Notes: generated by a model not told the origin, from the letters alone. A stretch of 64,000 nt of DNA from Polaribacter butkevichii (GCF_038024105.1 NZ_CP150661.1:806001-870000), one strand, 5' to 3'; shown: positions 35,815 to 43,823, numbered from the stretch's first letter. Made by a program: numbers and translations.

Positions 35815-36782
35815 TGGATTTTTTAAGGCTAATTCGTTATAAAAACCTCTTTATGGTTTTATTAACAATGGTTTTAACCAAGTACGCGTTAATAGATTCT
35901 ATTTTTTTTAGCAACATTAGTTTTAAAAACTACACGTTAATTCACACGACTTATACAGGTATAACTTTAACCCATTATCAATTTACATTACTAACTCTTA
36001 GCGTTCTATTAATTACGGCTGGTGGTTATATTATTAATGATATTTTTGATATTGATACCGATAAAATAAACAAACCAACAAAGGTTATTATAGGCAAATC
36101 TATTTCTATAAAAAAAGCTTGGTTTCTTTATGCTTTAACTAGTATTTTAGGATTATTTTTAAGCATATATGTATCTATAACTACAGAAAACACAGAATAC
36201 ATTTTTATCTTTTTAGGAACCATTTTAGTGTTATTTTTATATTCTAAGTATTTAAAAAAAACACTACTATTTGGTAATTTAGTAGTTTCTACTCTTTTAG
36301 GGTTGGTTATTTTTATAACCGTCTTATTTAATGAACCCAATGCTCATAGCAGTAATCTTTTAGAAGTAATTAGTAACCTTAGTACCAGTTTTCATTTATT
36401 AGCGACAGCTATTATCTATATTATATTTTCTATTCTAACCAATTTTATTAGAGAAATTATAAAGGATATAGAAGATGTAAATGGTGATTTAAAAATAAAA
36501 GCAAAAACTTTACCCATTTTAATTGGAAGAAAAAGAGCTTCTAAAGTCGCTTTTTTCTTTAGTGCTATTCTATTAGTATTTCTATTGATTGTACTTCAGT
36601 CTTTAAAAGAAGACTATTTACTTTTAGGTTACGGAATTGTGTTTATTCTACTTCCATTCCTTTATTTTATGTATAAATTATGGATTTCGGAAACGAAGAA
36701 AGACTTTTCTAAACTAAGTAGTTTGATGAAAATAGTAATGCTTTTTGGTATATTATCGATGGTATTGTTTAAACTAAAATAA
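35814..36782 (+). CDS. UbiA-family prenyltransferase (geranylgeranylglycerol-phosphate type)
   Basis: A 322-residue integral membrane prenyltransferase with about nine helices. The first metal-binding motif is NDIFDIDTDKINKP at 75-88. The second is REIIKDIEDVNGDLKIKAKT near 213-232. Bacteroidota proteins of this branch are usually annotated as geranylgeranylglycerol-phosphate geranylgeranyltransferase by analogy with archaeal DGGGP synthase; the true bacterial substrate is uncertain. It is translationally linked to smpB and upstream of maf. Confidence 0.85.
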   Translation: MDFLRLIRYKNLFMVLLTMVLTKYALIDSIFFSNISFKNYTLIHTTYTGITLTHYQFTLLTLSVLLITAGGYIINDIFDIDTDKINKPTKVIIGKSISIKKAWFLYALTSILGLFLSIYVSITTENTEYIFIFLGTILVLFLYSKYLKKTLLFGNLVVSTLLGLVIFITVLFNEPNAHSSNLLEVISNLSTSFHLLATAIIYIIFSILTNFIREIIKDIEDVNGDLKIKAKTLPILIGRKRASKVAFFFSAILLVFLLIVLQSLKEDYLLLGYGIVFILLPFLYFMYKLWISETKKDFSKLSSLMKIVMLFGILSMVLFKLK

Positions 36783-36825
36783 TAAAAACAGATTGCTGCC
36801 TTTGCAGTAATAACGAAAGAAACAA

Positions 36826-37404
36826 ATGTTAAGAGAAAAATTAAAACAATACAACGTAATACTCGCTTCTAAATCTCCAAGAAGACAACAATTTTTTAAA
36901 GATTTAGACATCGATTTTACAATTCAACTTAAAGAGATTGAAGAAATTTATCCGCCTGAATTAAAAGGAACCGAGATAACCGATTTTTTAGCCGACTTAA
37001 AATCTCAAGCATTTAGTAATTTATCAGAAAACGATTTATTAATTACTTCTGATACCATTGTTTGGTTAGAAGAAAAAGCATTAGGAAAACCAAAAGACGA
37101 AACTGATGCTTTTAATATGTTAAGAGCTTTATCTGGCAAAAAACATGAAGTTATTACATCGATAAGCATAAAAAGTAAGTTCTTTCAGAAAATTATAAAT
37201 GATGTAACTACGGTTTCTTTTAAAGAGCTTTCTGATGATGAAATTAATTATTACATTAAGAATTATAAACCTTTTGATAAAGCAGGTGCATACGGAATTC
37301 AAGAATGGATTGGTTTTATAGCTATTGATAATTTAGAAGGCAGTTATTTTAATGTAGTAGGTTTACCAGTTCATAAACTTTATAAAGAATTGATGAATTT
37401 ATAA
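36826..37404 (+). CDS. maf: Maf-family nucleotide pyrophosphatase
   Basis: A 192-residue house-cleaning nucleotide pyrophosphatase. The N-terminal signature LASKSPRRQQFFKDL (residues 13-27) is diagnostic. Others are ITSDTIVWLEEKALGKPKD near 83-101, AFNMLRALSGKKHEVITS near 105-122, and DKAGAYGIQEWIGFIAIDNLEGSYFNVVGLP in the C-terminal part, read in pieces. It is in the smpB-UbiA-maf gene cluster. Likely substrates are dTTP, UTP or modified bases, by family. Confidence 0.95.
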   Translation: MLREKLKQYNVILASKSPRRQQFFKDLDIDFTIQLKEIEEIYPPELKGTEITDFLADLKSQAFSNLSENDLLITSDTIVWLEEKALGKPKDETDAFNMLRALSGKKHEVITSISIKSKFFQKIINDVTTVSFKELSDDEINYYIKNYKPFDKAGAYGIQEWIGFIAIDNLEGSYFNVVGLPVHKLYKELMNL

Positions 37405-37490
37405 AACAAAAAACTGTTTGCAACCTATTAATCAAATAATTACGAAATAAAAGCCAAAAAAGGTAACATACTATACAAACTCATTAAAGC

Positions 37491-37548
37491 TATTGTTTTT
37501 TAAGGCTTAGATACCAACTAATTTTGCACCCGCAAAATAAAAACAATA
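37491..37548 (+). ncRNA. Structured RNA element before a small ORF (putative)
   Basis: Two stems share one continuous 3' strand. The outer stem TATTGTTTTT (37491-37500) pairs with AAAAACAATA (37539-37548). The inner stem ATTTTGC (37521-37527) pairs with GCAAAAT (37532-37538) around an ACCC loop. A 20-nt bulge lies at 37501-37520. All 17 nt of the 3' strand are paired, and the structure ends exactly at the ATG of the next ORF. Its class is unknown. Confidence 0.4.
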
Positions 37549-37659
37549 ATGATCAGAAGTAATCAAAAAACAAACGCAGAAAACAAAGTTGGAACTCCAG
37601 CAAAAAATTATAGCCAAACAAGTTCTATCGTTTGGAATTTAAAAAGACGTTACAGATAA
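37549..37659 (+). CDS. Putative 36-residue basic small protein
   Basis: ATG at 37549, stop at 37657. The product starts MIRSNQKTNAENKVGTPA and ends SSIVWNLKRRYR, strongly basic at the C-terminus and hydrophilic otherwise. It is flanked by a structured leader and an intrinsic terminator, so it could be an independent mini-gene. No homologue is recognised, and coding status is uncertain. Confidence 0.35.
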   Translation: MIRSNQKTNAENKVGTPAKNYSQTSSIVWNLKRRYR

Positions 37660-37681
37660 ATAAAGTCTATCAATTTAATAT

Positions 37682-37718
37682 TAATAAGCTTCTTTTATAT
37701 AAAGGAGCTTATTTTTTT
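37682..37718 (+). terminator. Intrinsic terminator after the small ORF
   Basis: AATAAGCTTCTTT pairs with AAAGGAGCTTATT (one bulge) and is followed by TTTTTT. It lies 22 nt after the small ORF's stop, in plus orientation. Confidence 0.75.
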
Positions 37719-37908
37719 ATCCTGATTTAACAGCAAAACACTTTTTAGAAGATCTTAAGATTCGTTTTTTAACCGTTTAGTGATTCTTTGTAAGACTTCA
37801 TCGTTTAATTTTAATAAGTCTTACTTCTTAATAAACTTTTCTCTTCTCTAAAGTAAAATAAAAGTTTATTTTTACGCAAATTTTACAACACAATACAACA
37901 ATTATATA
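37719..37908. other. Gap before the transketolase gene
   Basis: AT-rich sequence holding the presumed promoter region. A TATTTTTA at about 37868-37875 is one mismatch from TAnnTTTG. There is no remnant of a transketolase N-terminal half here. Confidence 0.4.
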
Positions 37909-38862
37909 ATGAAAAAATACACGTACACAGAAAAGAAGGACACTCGTTCAGGTTTTGGAGATGGTTTAACAGAATTAGGAAGAACAAACCCAAACGTAGT
38001 TGCCTTATGTGCAGATTTAATTGGTTCTTTAAAAATGGATCAATTTATTGAAGAAAATCCTGAGAGATTTTTCCAAATTGGTATTGCAGAAGCAAACATG
38101 ATTGGTATTGCTGCTGGTTTAACAATTGGAGGTAAAATACCTTTTACAGGAACATTTGCTAACTTTTCTACAGGTAGAGTGTACGACCAAATTCGTCAAT
38201 CTGTTGCATATTCTGGTAAAAACGTAAAAATTTGTGCATCTCACGCTGGAGTTACTTTAGGAGAAGATGGAGCAACACACCAAATATTAGAAGATATTGG
38301 TTTAATGAAAATGTTACCAGGAATGACCGTTATTAATACGTGTGATTACAACCAAACAAAAGCAGCAACGATTGCAATTGCAGATTTTGATGGACCTGTA
38401 TACTTGCGTTTTGGTCGCCCGAAAGTACCTGTATTTATGCCAACTGATGAAAGATTTGAAATTGGAAAAGGAATTCAATTAACAGAAGGAACAGATGTAA
38501 CAATTGTTGCAACAGGTCATTTAGTTTGGGAATCTTTACAAGCAGCAGAACAATTAGAAGCAGCAGGAATATCTGCAGAAGTAATTAATATTCATACAAT
38601 TAAACCTTTAGACGAAGAAATTATTTTAAAGTCTGTTGCTAAAACAGGTTGTATTGTTACCGCAGAAGAACATAATAAATTAGGTGGTTTAGGTGAAAGT
38701 GTTGCAAGAACATTAGCTTTAAACACCCCTACTCCGCAAGAGTTTGTTGGTACAGATGATACTTTTGGAGAATCTGGAACACCAGAACAGTTAATGGCTA
38801 AATATGGTTTAGATGCTGCTGCTGTTGTTAAAGCTGTTAAAAAAGTAATTTCTAGAAAATAA
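37909..38862 (+). CDS. Transketolase C-terminal subunit
   Basis: A 317-residue protein equal to the pyrimidine-binding and C-terminal domains of transketolase. KKDTRSGFGDGLTELGRTNP opens the Pyr domain; FQIGIAEANMIGIAAGLTIGGKIPF carries the catalytic Glu of the ThDP site. FSTGRVYDQIRQSVAYS and CASHAGVTLGEDGATHQ follow. It needs a separate N-terminal subunit carrying the ThDP diphosphate motif. In many Flavobacteriia the two are adjacent, but here the upstream 500 nt hold none, so the partner is elsewhere or the enzyme is redeployed. Confidence 0.92.
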   Translation: MKKYTYTEKKDTRSGFGDGLTELGRTNPNVVALCADLIGSLKMDQFIEENPERFFQIGIAEANMIGIAAGLTIGGKIPFTGTFANFSTGRVYDQIRQSVAYSGKNVKICASHAGVTLGEDGATHQILEDIGLMKMLPGMTVINTCDYNQTKAATIAIADFDGPVYLRFGRPKVPVFMPTDERFEIGKGIQLTEGTDVTIVATGHLVWESLQAAEQLEAAGISAEVINIHTIKPLDEEIILKSVAKTGCIVTAEEHNKLGGLGESVARTLALNTPTPQEFVGTDDTFGESGTPEQLMAKYGLDAAAVVKAVKKVISRK

Positions 38863-38910
38863 ATGCGTTTTAAGTTTAAAGCGTACTTGTATTAACTTTA
38901 AATAAAAAAA

Positions 38911-39507
38911 ATGATGAAAAAAGTAATTTTAATGATGTTTTTGGCTTTTGGTTTTAACCAAGTGTCAAACGCTCAAGTAGATTTTGGTATTAAAGCTGGT
39001 GTAAACTACAATAATAGTGGAGACGACTCTGTTGAAAGTTTAGGAAATGATGTAATTGATGGAGCGAAAGCTAAATCTGGTTATCATGCAGGAATTTGGT
39101 TTCGTGGAGACATCCCTGTTTTAGGTTTGTATGTAAGACCAGAAATTGTTTATACACAAGTTAAGACAGAGTTTGAGCAAGCAGTCGGTTCAGATGATTA
39201 TTCATTTAAGAAGTTAGATGTACCTGTTTTAGTAGGTAAAAAATTCTTAGGATTTGCAAATGTTTTTATTGGTCCTTCTTTTCAATACATTTTAGATGAT
39301 GAAATTACTTTTCAAGATTTGACTTCTGATGAACTTGATAAGTTCTCTGTAGGACTTCAAATGGGAGCTGGAGTAGAGTTTGGTAATATAGGTATAGATG
39401 TACGTTGGGAAAGAGGTTTATCTGGAAACGAAGCTAAGTTTGCTGATAAATTTACCGTAGATAACAGAACGAATCAAATAATATTTGGACTTTCTTTAAA
39501 GTTATAA
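38911..39507 (+). CDS. Outer-membrane beta-barrel protein (PorT-like)
   Basis: A 198-residue protein. A Sec signal peptide ends after QVSNAQ (about residue 22). The mature part alternates in the way of an eight-stranded barrel: FGIKAGVNYNN, AGIWFRGDIPVLGLYVRPEIVYTQ, GFANVFIGPSFQY, GVEFGNIGIDVRWERGLSG, and a C-terminal strand ending in IIFGLSLKL. It is a generic small outer-membrane barrel; the function is unknown. It is followed by a strong terminator. Confidence 0.85.
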   Translation: MMKKVILMMFLAFGFNQVSNAQVDFGIKAGVNYNNSGDDSVESLGNDVIDGAKAKSGYHAGIWFRGDIPVLGLYVRPEIVYTQVKTEFEQAVGSDDYSFKKLDVPVLVGKKFLGFANVFIGPSFQYILDDEITFQDLTSDELDKFSVGLQMGAGVEFGNIGIDVRWERGLSGNEAKFADKFTVDNRTNQIIFGLSLKL

Positions 39508-39528
39508 GTACACAAATTATTTAATATT

Positions 39529-39563
39529 AAAAAAGCTCTTGAAAATTTCAAGAGCTTTTTTTT
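39529..39563 (+). terminator. Intrinsic terminator of the barrel gene
   Basis: AAAAAGCTCTTGAAA pairs with TTTCAAGAGCTTTTT, then TTT. It lies 22 nt after the barrel-protein stop. Confidence 0.9.
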
Positions 39564-39754
39564 GTATTAAAATACACCTTCTTAGAATATAATAGACTTA
39601 TTTAAGAGTTTATTAGAAATAACAAAACAACTATTTAAAAACAATTCACCTTACCAGACCAATTAAAAAATATATTGTAAATACAACAATAGCGTAACAC
39701 AAAACCTCTCTTAGAAAAATTTTTTTCTTAATCAATCTAAAATATCAAACCATA
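39564..39754. other. AT-rich convergent gap
   Basis: Sequence between the two terminators of the convergent barrel and astacin genes. I see no gene or repeat. Confidence 0.5.
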
Positions 39755-39785
39755 AAAAAACCAGTGAAAATAAATTCACTGGCTT
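39755..39785 (-). terminator. Intrinsic terminator of the astacin gene
   Basis: CCAGTGAA pairs with TTCACTGG around AATAAA. Read on the minus strand the stem is followed by TTTTTTT, so it ends the astacin transcript. Confidence 0.8.
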
Positions 39786-39847
39786 AATTTTATAATTATT
39801 AACCTATTTTTATTGAGTAATTTATAAAAAATTATGTTTACACATAA

Positions 39848-40744
39848 CTAGTATACAGCATTTATAATTGCTTTGTCGTTTGTTGTCATGTAACTTCTGT
39901 TTGGAACGATTGTACCACCATCTTTCTTTTTCATAGTTCTCCAACCATTTGCTTTTGCTGTAGCAGTTTGCCAAAAATAAGACCCATACATCATTATAGA
40001 ATTTACATCTACTACGTCGGAAATTTCCCAACCATTTGCATCTGATAATTTTACATAATTAAACTCTTTGTTATCATCAATATTATTATATAAAACAGTT
40101 AAATAAGCATCTCTGTTCCAATGATTTTGTTCATGAACAATACCAGCTGCATGTAAAAATTCATGGATAGTAGAACCTTCTGAACAATTTGAAGCGATAT
40201 TCATAGATTGACCTGGAGATTTTTTATTTCTATAACCAATTTGAGCAGAACATCCACTATCGTTACTGTAGTTAACCCATACATATCCTGCAGTATCTGT
40301 ACTTACCCACTTTCTTACAGTAAGATCTGTGTTATTTGTAATGTATTGCGCAGCATTATCTACTTTATTTTTAGTAGCTTGAGGCATACTAGCAGAGTAC
40401 TTATAAAGTAAAGTGCTATTTGGCCATTTACCACCACGTCTATCCCATACACCTTGTCCTTTTGCATTAATATTAGATTGTGCAAAATCTTCATCGGTAA
40501 AAAGCATATCTCCTAAGGCGTAATTTCCATCGCCTAAAGCAATCATTTCAACTTTAGTTCCATACAATAATTTAGATTCTTTTGGCAAATTTTCATCATA
40601 TGTAACTTGTTCGGCTGCTAATGTTAATTTTAATTCATTAGTCATTGATTCACTTAGGTTTTCTGTTTCAATTCCTGCTTCTGACTGGCAAGAAGCCAAA
40701 ATTAGCACAGTTAAAAAAATTGATAAATTCTTAAGAATTTTCAT
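39848..40744 (-). CDS. Astacin-like (M12A) zinc metallopeptidase lipoprotein
   Basis: A 298-residue secreted, lipid-anchored protease. Cys19 is the lipobox Cys (ILASC). A propeptide-like region covers about 20-100. The zinc motif is H194-E-F-L-H198 with H204 in HEFLHAAGIVHEQNHWNRD, matching HExxHxxGxxHE. The Met-turn is S249-I-M-M-Y253. Cys165 and Cys187 could form the conserved disulfide. The catalytic set is complete. The target is unknown, possibly an extracellular protein of prey or algal origin. Confidence 0.92.
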   Translation of the reverse strand: MKILKNLSIFLTVLILASCQSEAGIETENLSESMTNELKLTLAAEQVTYDENLPKESKLLYGTKVEMIALGDGNYALGDMLFTDEDFAQSNINAKGQGVWDRRGGKWPNSTLLYKYSASMPQATKNKVDNAAQYITNNTDLTVRKWVSTDTAGYVWVNYSNDSGCSAQIGYRNKKSPGQSMNIASNCSEGSTIHEFLHAAGIVHEQNHWNRDAYLTVLYNNIDDNKEFNYVKLSDANGWEISDVVDVNSIMMYGSYFWQTATAKANGWRTMKKKDGGTIVPNRSYMTTNDKAIINAVY

Positions 40745-41163
40745 GATTTAGTTGTTTTTAATTAATAGTTTGGTTAATTTCTGGTTAATAATTATGTAAA
40801 CTTAAACATTTTAATAGAAATAATATATTTTAAGTTTTAAAAAAACAACTATCAAAACTAAAATTATTAAAAAACCAAAATTAATAGCATTAAATTTAAG
40901 TATCCTAATTATTAACATTTAAATTATTTGTTTTAAGAAAACACGTAAAAATTATCATCAATAACTCTTAAAAATTTTAAAGAACTTTTTAATGAATAAA
41001 CATTGTACTTTTTCAGCAATTATACATTCTAATTTTTACTACTAATTAACAAAGAATATAGAAGTAAATATCATTTTTAAGAAAGCTTATTTGCCCTAGC
41101 TCTATCTTAATGCTATATATTAAAGTTTTAAAAAATAAATCTTTTAAAAGCCATCTTTATAAC
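40745..41163. other. AT-rich gene-free region
   Basis: About 420 nt upstream of the astacin gene and downstream of the FKBP gene's terminator. It is very AT-rich. I found no coding frame, RNA or repeat that I can support; the astacin promoter presumably lies in the lower part. Confidence 0.45.
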
Positions 41164-41201
41164 AAAAAAAAGACTCTTAATTTCTTAAGAGTCTTTTTTT
41201 A
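41164..41201 (-). terminator. Intrinsic terminator of the FKBP gene
   Basis: AAAAAGACTCTTAA pairs with TTAAGAGTCTTTTT, with long A and T flanks on both sides. It lies 59 nt after the FKBP-like gene's stop and can work on both strands. Confidence 0.85.
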
Positions 41202-41259
41202 TAAACCAGAATTTATTTTAGGTTTGTATAGTATCTAATTTTAGTGTTTTTTAAATACT

Positions 41260-42132
41260 TTATTTTATATCTGGATTTAGATAATCTGGTAAAGTTGGAT
41301 TGTTAGTATCGCTAAAATCATTTGCAGGATTACCATCTTTATTTGCATCTTCATTGATTGTTAAAACACCATCTCCATCATCATCTGTATCAAAATAATT
41401 AGGAACTCCATCTAAATCGGTATCATCATCTCTAGGCTCTCCATTACCATCAGCATCTTCATTTATAGAAGCAACACCATCATTATCATGATCTGTTCCT
41501 TTTACAAAATCATACAAATCGATGTAAAAAAGTAAACATTCATTTGCAGCAATACTTCCGCTACCAATATTTGCATAGGCTAAACCAGAAGGAATAAATA
41601 AAATTCCTTTCCCTCCATTTTCATAGGTAATAGGACCATTATCTGTGATATTATCCCCTCCTTTAAAATTGGTAAAACCATGAGACCAACCTCTAATTAC
41701 TGCATTTAATGTTAGCCAAATACCATCATTACTATCAAAAGAATCACTAATACTCTCTGTATCCACAATTCTTTGCCCATCATAGTTTACAAAAACAGAA
41801 TCCATTACCGTTGGGTTACCTTTATCTATTGTTGGGCTACCTACTGTATTTACATAATAATATAATGTGTAATCAATTTCGTTTTCGGTAATGCTCATAG
41901 ATTTTAACTTAGCATCATCATAAAGGGCAGTTTCTCCATCAACCAAAGTTGTAACAGTTTTTGTAGAAGCATCAAAATAATGTTTTTTTAGAAATTGAAC
42001 TAAAGTATCATTATCTATTAAAGCCTGAGCTTCATGATCAAAGTTATCTACCTCTGTAGAACTACTACTTCCACAAGAATATAGCAGAATTGAAATAATT
42101 GCAAAAGCAAAAATATTTTTTATTTTATTCAT
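41260..42132 (-). CDS. FKBP-type peptidyl-prolyl isomerase lipoprotein with thrombospondin-3-like calcium repeats
   Basis: A 290-residue periplasmic-facing or surface protein. A lipoprotein signal ends at Cys20 (LLYSC). An FKBP-like domain covers about 60-208; SVFVNYDGQRI and the ending GKGILFIPSGLAYANIGSGSI plus NECLLFYIDLYDF mark it (read in pieces). The last 80 residues carry three to four TSP3-type units (DHDNDGVASINEDADGNG, DTDLDGVPNYFDTDDDGDGV), each rich in Asp for calcium binding. The domain combination resembles GldI-like proteins but adds the TSP3 tail. A chaperone role for secreted proteins is inferred. Confidence 0.85.
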   Translation of the reverse strand: MNKIKNIFAFAIISILLYSCGSSSSTEVDNFDHEAQALIDNDTLVQFLKKHYFDASTKTVTTLVDGETALYDDAKLKSMSITENEIDYTLYYYVNTVGSPTIDKGNPTVMDSVFVNYDGQRIVDTESISDSFDSNDGIWLTLNAVIRGWSHGFTNFKGGDNITDNGPITYENGGKGILFIPSGLAYANIGSGSIAANECLLFYIDLYDFVKGTDHDNDGVASINEDADGNGEPRDDDTDLDGVPNYFDTDDDGDGVLTINEDANKDGNPANDFSDTNNPTLPDYLNPDIK

Positions 42133-42144
42133 TTAATCTTTAAA

Positions 42145-42178
42145 TTTGAGCACGCAATTTACCAATTTTATACCTTTG
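42145..42178 (+). promoter_or_regulatory. Promoter of the S4-PRTase genes
   Basis: TTTG (42145-42148), 22-nt spacer and exact TACCTTTG (42171-42178) match the Bacteroidota consensus. Transcription would start near 42185, giving a short leader to the ATG at 42212. Confidence 0.6.
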
Positions 42179-42211
42179 TAAAAAGACAAACATTATATTT
42201 TAACTATTTTT

Positions 42212-42592
42212 ATGAGAATTGATAAATATTTGTGGTGTATTAGAGTTTTTAAAACAAGAAGTTTGGCAACAACAGCTTGTAAAAAAGGACAAATTAAGAT
42301 AGCCAACAGTAGCGTAAAACCATCTAAAGAAATTTTTGGTGATGAGTTGATTTTAGTTAGAAAAAATCAAATCAATTATCAAATAAAAGTTTTAGATTTA
42401 CCCGTAAGTAGAGTTGGTGCAAAATTAGTAGATCTTTATAGAAAAGATATTACCCCAAAAGAAGAGTTTGAAAAAACAGATCTTTTAAAATTTGCAAAAG
42501 ATTATTATAGAAAAAAAGGAACTGGTAGACCTACAAAAAAAGACAGAAGAGATATTGATAATTACCAAGACGATACAACAGAAGAAATATGA
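42212..42592 (+). CDS. S4-domain RNA-binding protein (Hsp15/HslR-like)
   Basis: A 126-residue protein. The N-terminal S4 domain is MRIDKYLWCIRVFKTRSLAT at 1-20, continuing TTACKKGQIKIANSSVKPSK, typical of the Hsp15 branch. The C-terminal tail is basic (KDYYRKKGTGRPTKKDRRD). Hsp15 rescues stalled 50S subunits carrying nascent chains. The end of the gene overlaps the next by 4 nt. Confidence 0.92.
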   Translation: MRIDKYLWCIRVFKTRSLATTACKKGQIKIANSSVKPSKEIFGDELILVRKNQINYQIKVLDLPVSRVGAKLVDLYRKDITPKEEFEKTDLLKFAKDYYRKKGTGRPTKKDRRDIDNYQDDTTEEI

Positions 42593-43098
42593 CAACATCA
42601 GGTAGCATTATATTAAATAAACTGCAAATTTCTCAAAAAATTAGAAGAATTGCATATCAGATATACGAAACAAATAGTTCTGAAAAAGAAGTAATACTAG
42701 CAGGTATTGTTGGTAATGGATATATTTTTGCTGAAAAATTAGTAGAAGTTTTACAAGAAATATCTCCTTTAAAAGTAACTATTTGTAAAGTAAATATTGA
42801 TAAAAAACATCCTTTAAAACCTGTTTCTACTTCTTTAGACGTGACAGACTACAAAAATAAGTCTTTAATTTTAGTTGATGATGTTTTAAGTTCTGGAACT
42901 ACTTTAATATACGGAATTAAGCATTTTTTAGATGTTCCGTTAAAAAGATTTAAAACAGCTGTTTTAGTAAATAGAAATCATAAAAAATACCCTGTAAAGG
43001 CAGACTTTAAGGGCATTTCTTTATCTACTTCTATAAAAGAACACATACAAGTTGAGTTTTCTACAAAAGAAACTGAAGCTGTAGCATATTTAGTTTAG
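42589..43098 (+). CDS. Phosphoribosyltransferase-family protein
   Basis: A 169-residue type I PRTase-fold protein. The PRPP-binding signature LILVDDVLSSGTTL lies near 102-115. The N-terminal part has ILAGIVGNGYIFAEKLVEVL, and FKTAVLVNRNHKKYPVKADFKGIS follows. It resembles PyrR-like proteins but lacks features that fix a substrate; nucleotide salvage or regulation is possible. It overlaps the S4 gene by 4 nt and the convergent aroK by 9 nt. Confidence 0.8.
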   Translation: MTTSGSIILNKLQISQKIRRIAYQIYETNSSEKEVILAGIVGNGYIFAEKLVEVLQEISPLKVTICKVNIDKKHPLKPVSTSLDVTDYKNKSLILVDDVLSSGTTLIYGIKHFLDVPLKRFKTAVLVNRNHKKYPVKADFKGISLSTSIKEHIQVEFSTKETEAVAYLV

Positions 43099-43605
43099 TA
43101 ATTGCTCTAATTCTTCTGCTACTTCTTTTTTAGTTTTGTGATCTATTTTTAGGGTTGTTTTTGCTTGCTCGTAATAAGGGCGTCTTTCAAAAAGATGTTT
43201 TGCAACAAATTCTGGTATTTTATCATCACTTAAAGAAGCAATTAGAGGTCGTTTACTTTTCTTTCTAATAAGGCGTTCAATCATGGTTGCAGTGCTACCT
43301 TCTAAATAGATCGATAAAGTATCTGCTTTGTTAACTTCTTCCATATTATTAGCGTAACAAGGCGTTCCGCCACCTAAAGCAAGGATAAAATTTTCATCTT
43401 TAGCTAAAATTTCTTTCAAATAGGTGTTTTCTATCAACCTAAAGTACACCTCTCCTTTGGTTTCAAATATTTTAGAAATCGACATTTTTTCTTTCTCAAT
43501 AATATAATCATCCAAGTCTAAAAACTTCATAGACAACTTTTTAGAAAGTCGTTTACCAATACTTGATTTTCCCGAAGCCATATACCCTAATAACACTATT
43601 TTCAT
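43090..43605 (-). CDS. aroK: Shikimate kinase
   Basis: A 171-residue P-loop kinase that phosphorylates shikimate in aromatic amino-acid synthesis. Walker A is GYMASGKSSIG at 7-17. The shikimate-binding signatures are DLDDYIIEK near 31-39 and GGGTPCYANN near 79-88, and the lid contains RPLIASL. Length is normal. It converges on and overlaps the PRTase gene by 9 nt. Confidence 0.95.
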   Translation of the reverse strand: MKIVLLGYMASGKSSIGKRLSKKLSMKFLDLDDYIIEKEKMSISKIFETKGEVYFRLIENTYLKEILAKDENFILALGGGTPCYANNMEEVNKADTLSIYLEGSTATMIERLIRKKSKRPLIASLSDDKIPEFVAKHLFERRPYYEQAKTTLKIDHKTKKEVAEELEQLLN

Positions 43606-43676
43606 TGATTTTTATTTTTATGCAAATATCTGTAATTTTTTTTCAATTTAATGCTAATAGTTCCAATGTTTGATTG

Positions 43677-43684
43677 TATATTTG
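43677..43684 (+). promoter_or_regulatory. tRNA promoter -7 box
   Basis: An exact TAnnTTTG (TATATTTG) ends 18 nt before tRNA-Lys. No good -33 TTTG is seen at the usual distance. It presumably drives both tRNA genes. Confidence 0.55.
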
Positions 43685-43702
43685 CAACCGGTTTACAAAA
43701 TA

Positions 43703-43775
43703 GACCTGGTAGCTCAGTTGGTAGAGCATCTCCCTTTTAAGGAGAGGGTCCTGGGTTCGAGCCCCAGCCCGGTCA
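43703..43775 (+). tRNA. tRNA-Lys (anticodon TTT)
   Basis: A 73-nt cloverleaf. D stem GCTC/GAGC, anticodon stem TCTCC/GGAGA with loop CTTTTAA (anticodon TTT), T stem CTGGG/CCCAG with TTCGAGC. The acceptor arms GACCTGG and CCCGGTC pair except at position 5:68, a T-C mismatch. The discriminator is A and CCA is not encoded. Confidence 0.95.
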
Positions 43776-43779
43776 CAAA

Positions 43780-43810
43780 AAAAATGTTAAGCAATATGCT
43801 TAACATTTTT
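43780..43810 (+). terminator. Hairpin between the two tRNAs
   Basis: A perfect 14-bp stem, AAAAATGTTAAGCA with TGCTTAACATTTTT around ATA. It could terminate after tRNA-Lys or act as a spacer for processing; tRNA-Leu starts 13 nt later. Confidence 0.7.
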
Positions 43811-43823
43811 GCTTTACACAAAT

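Noticed and set aside
37491..37718. tmRNA, because smpB is nearby
   Set aside because: The element is too short, lacks the tRNA-like acceptor and T arm at its ends, and the ORF does not look like a tag peptide ending in AA.
37405..37908. Remnant of an N-terminal transketolase subunit
   Set aside because: No ThDP-binding motif or long decayed frame could be found in either direction.
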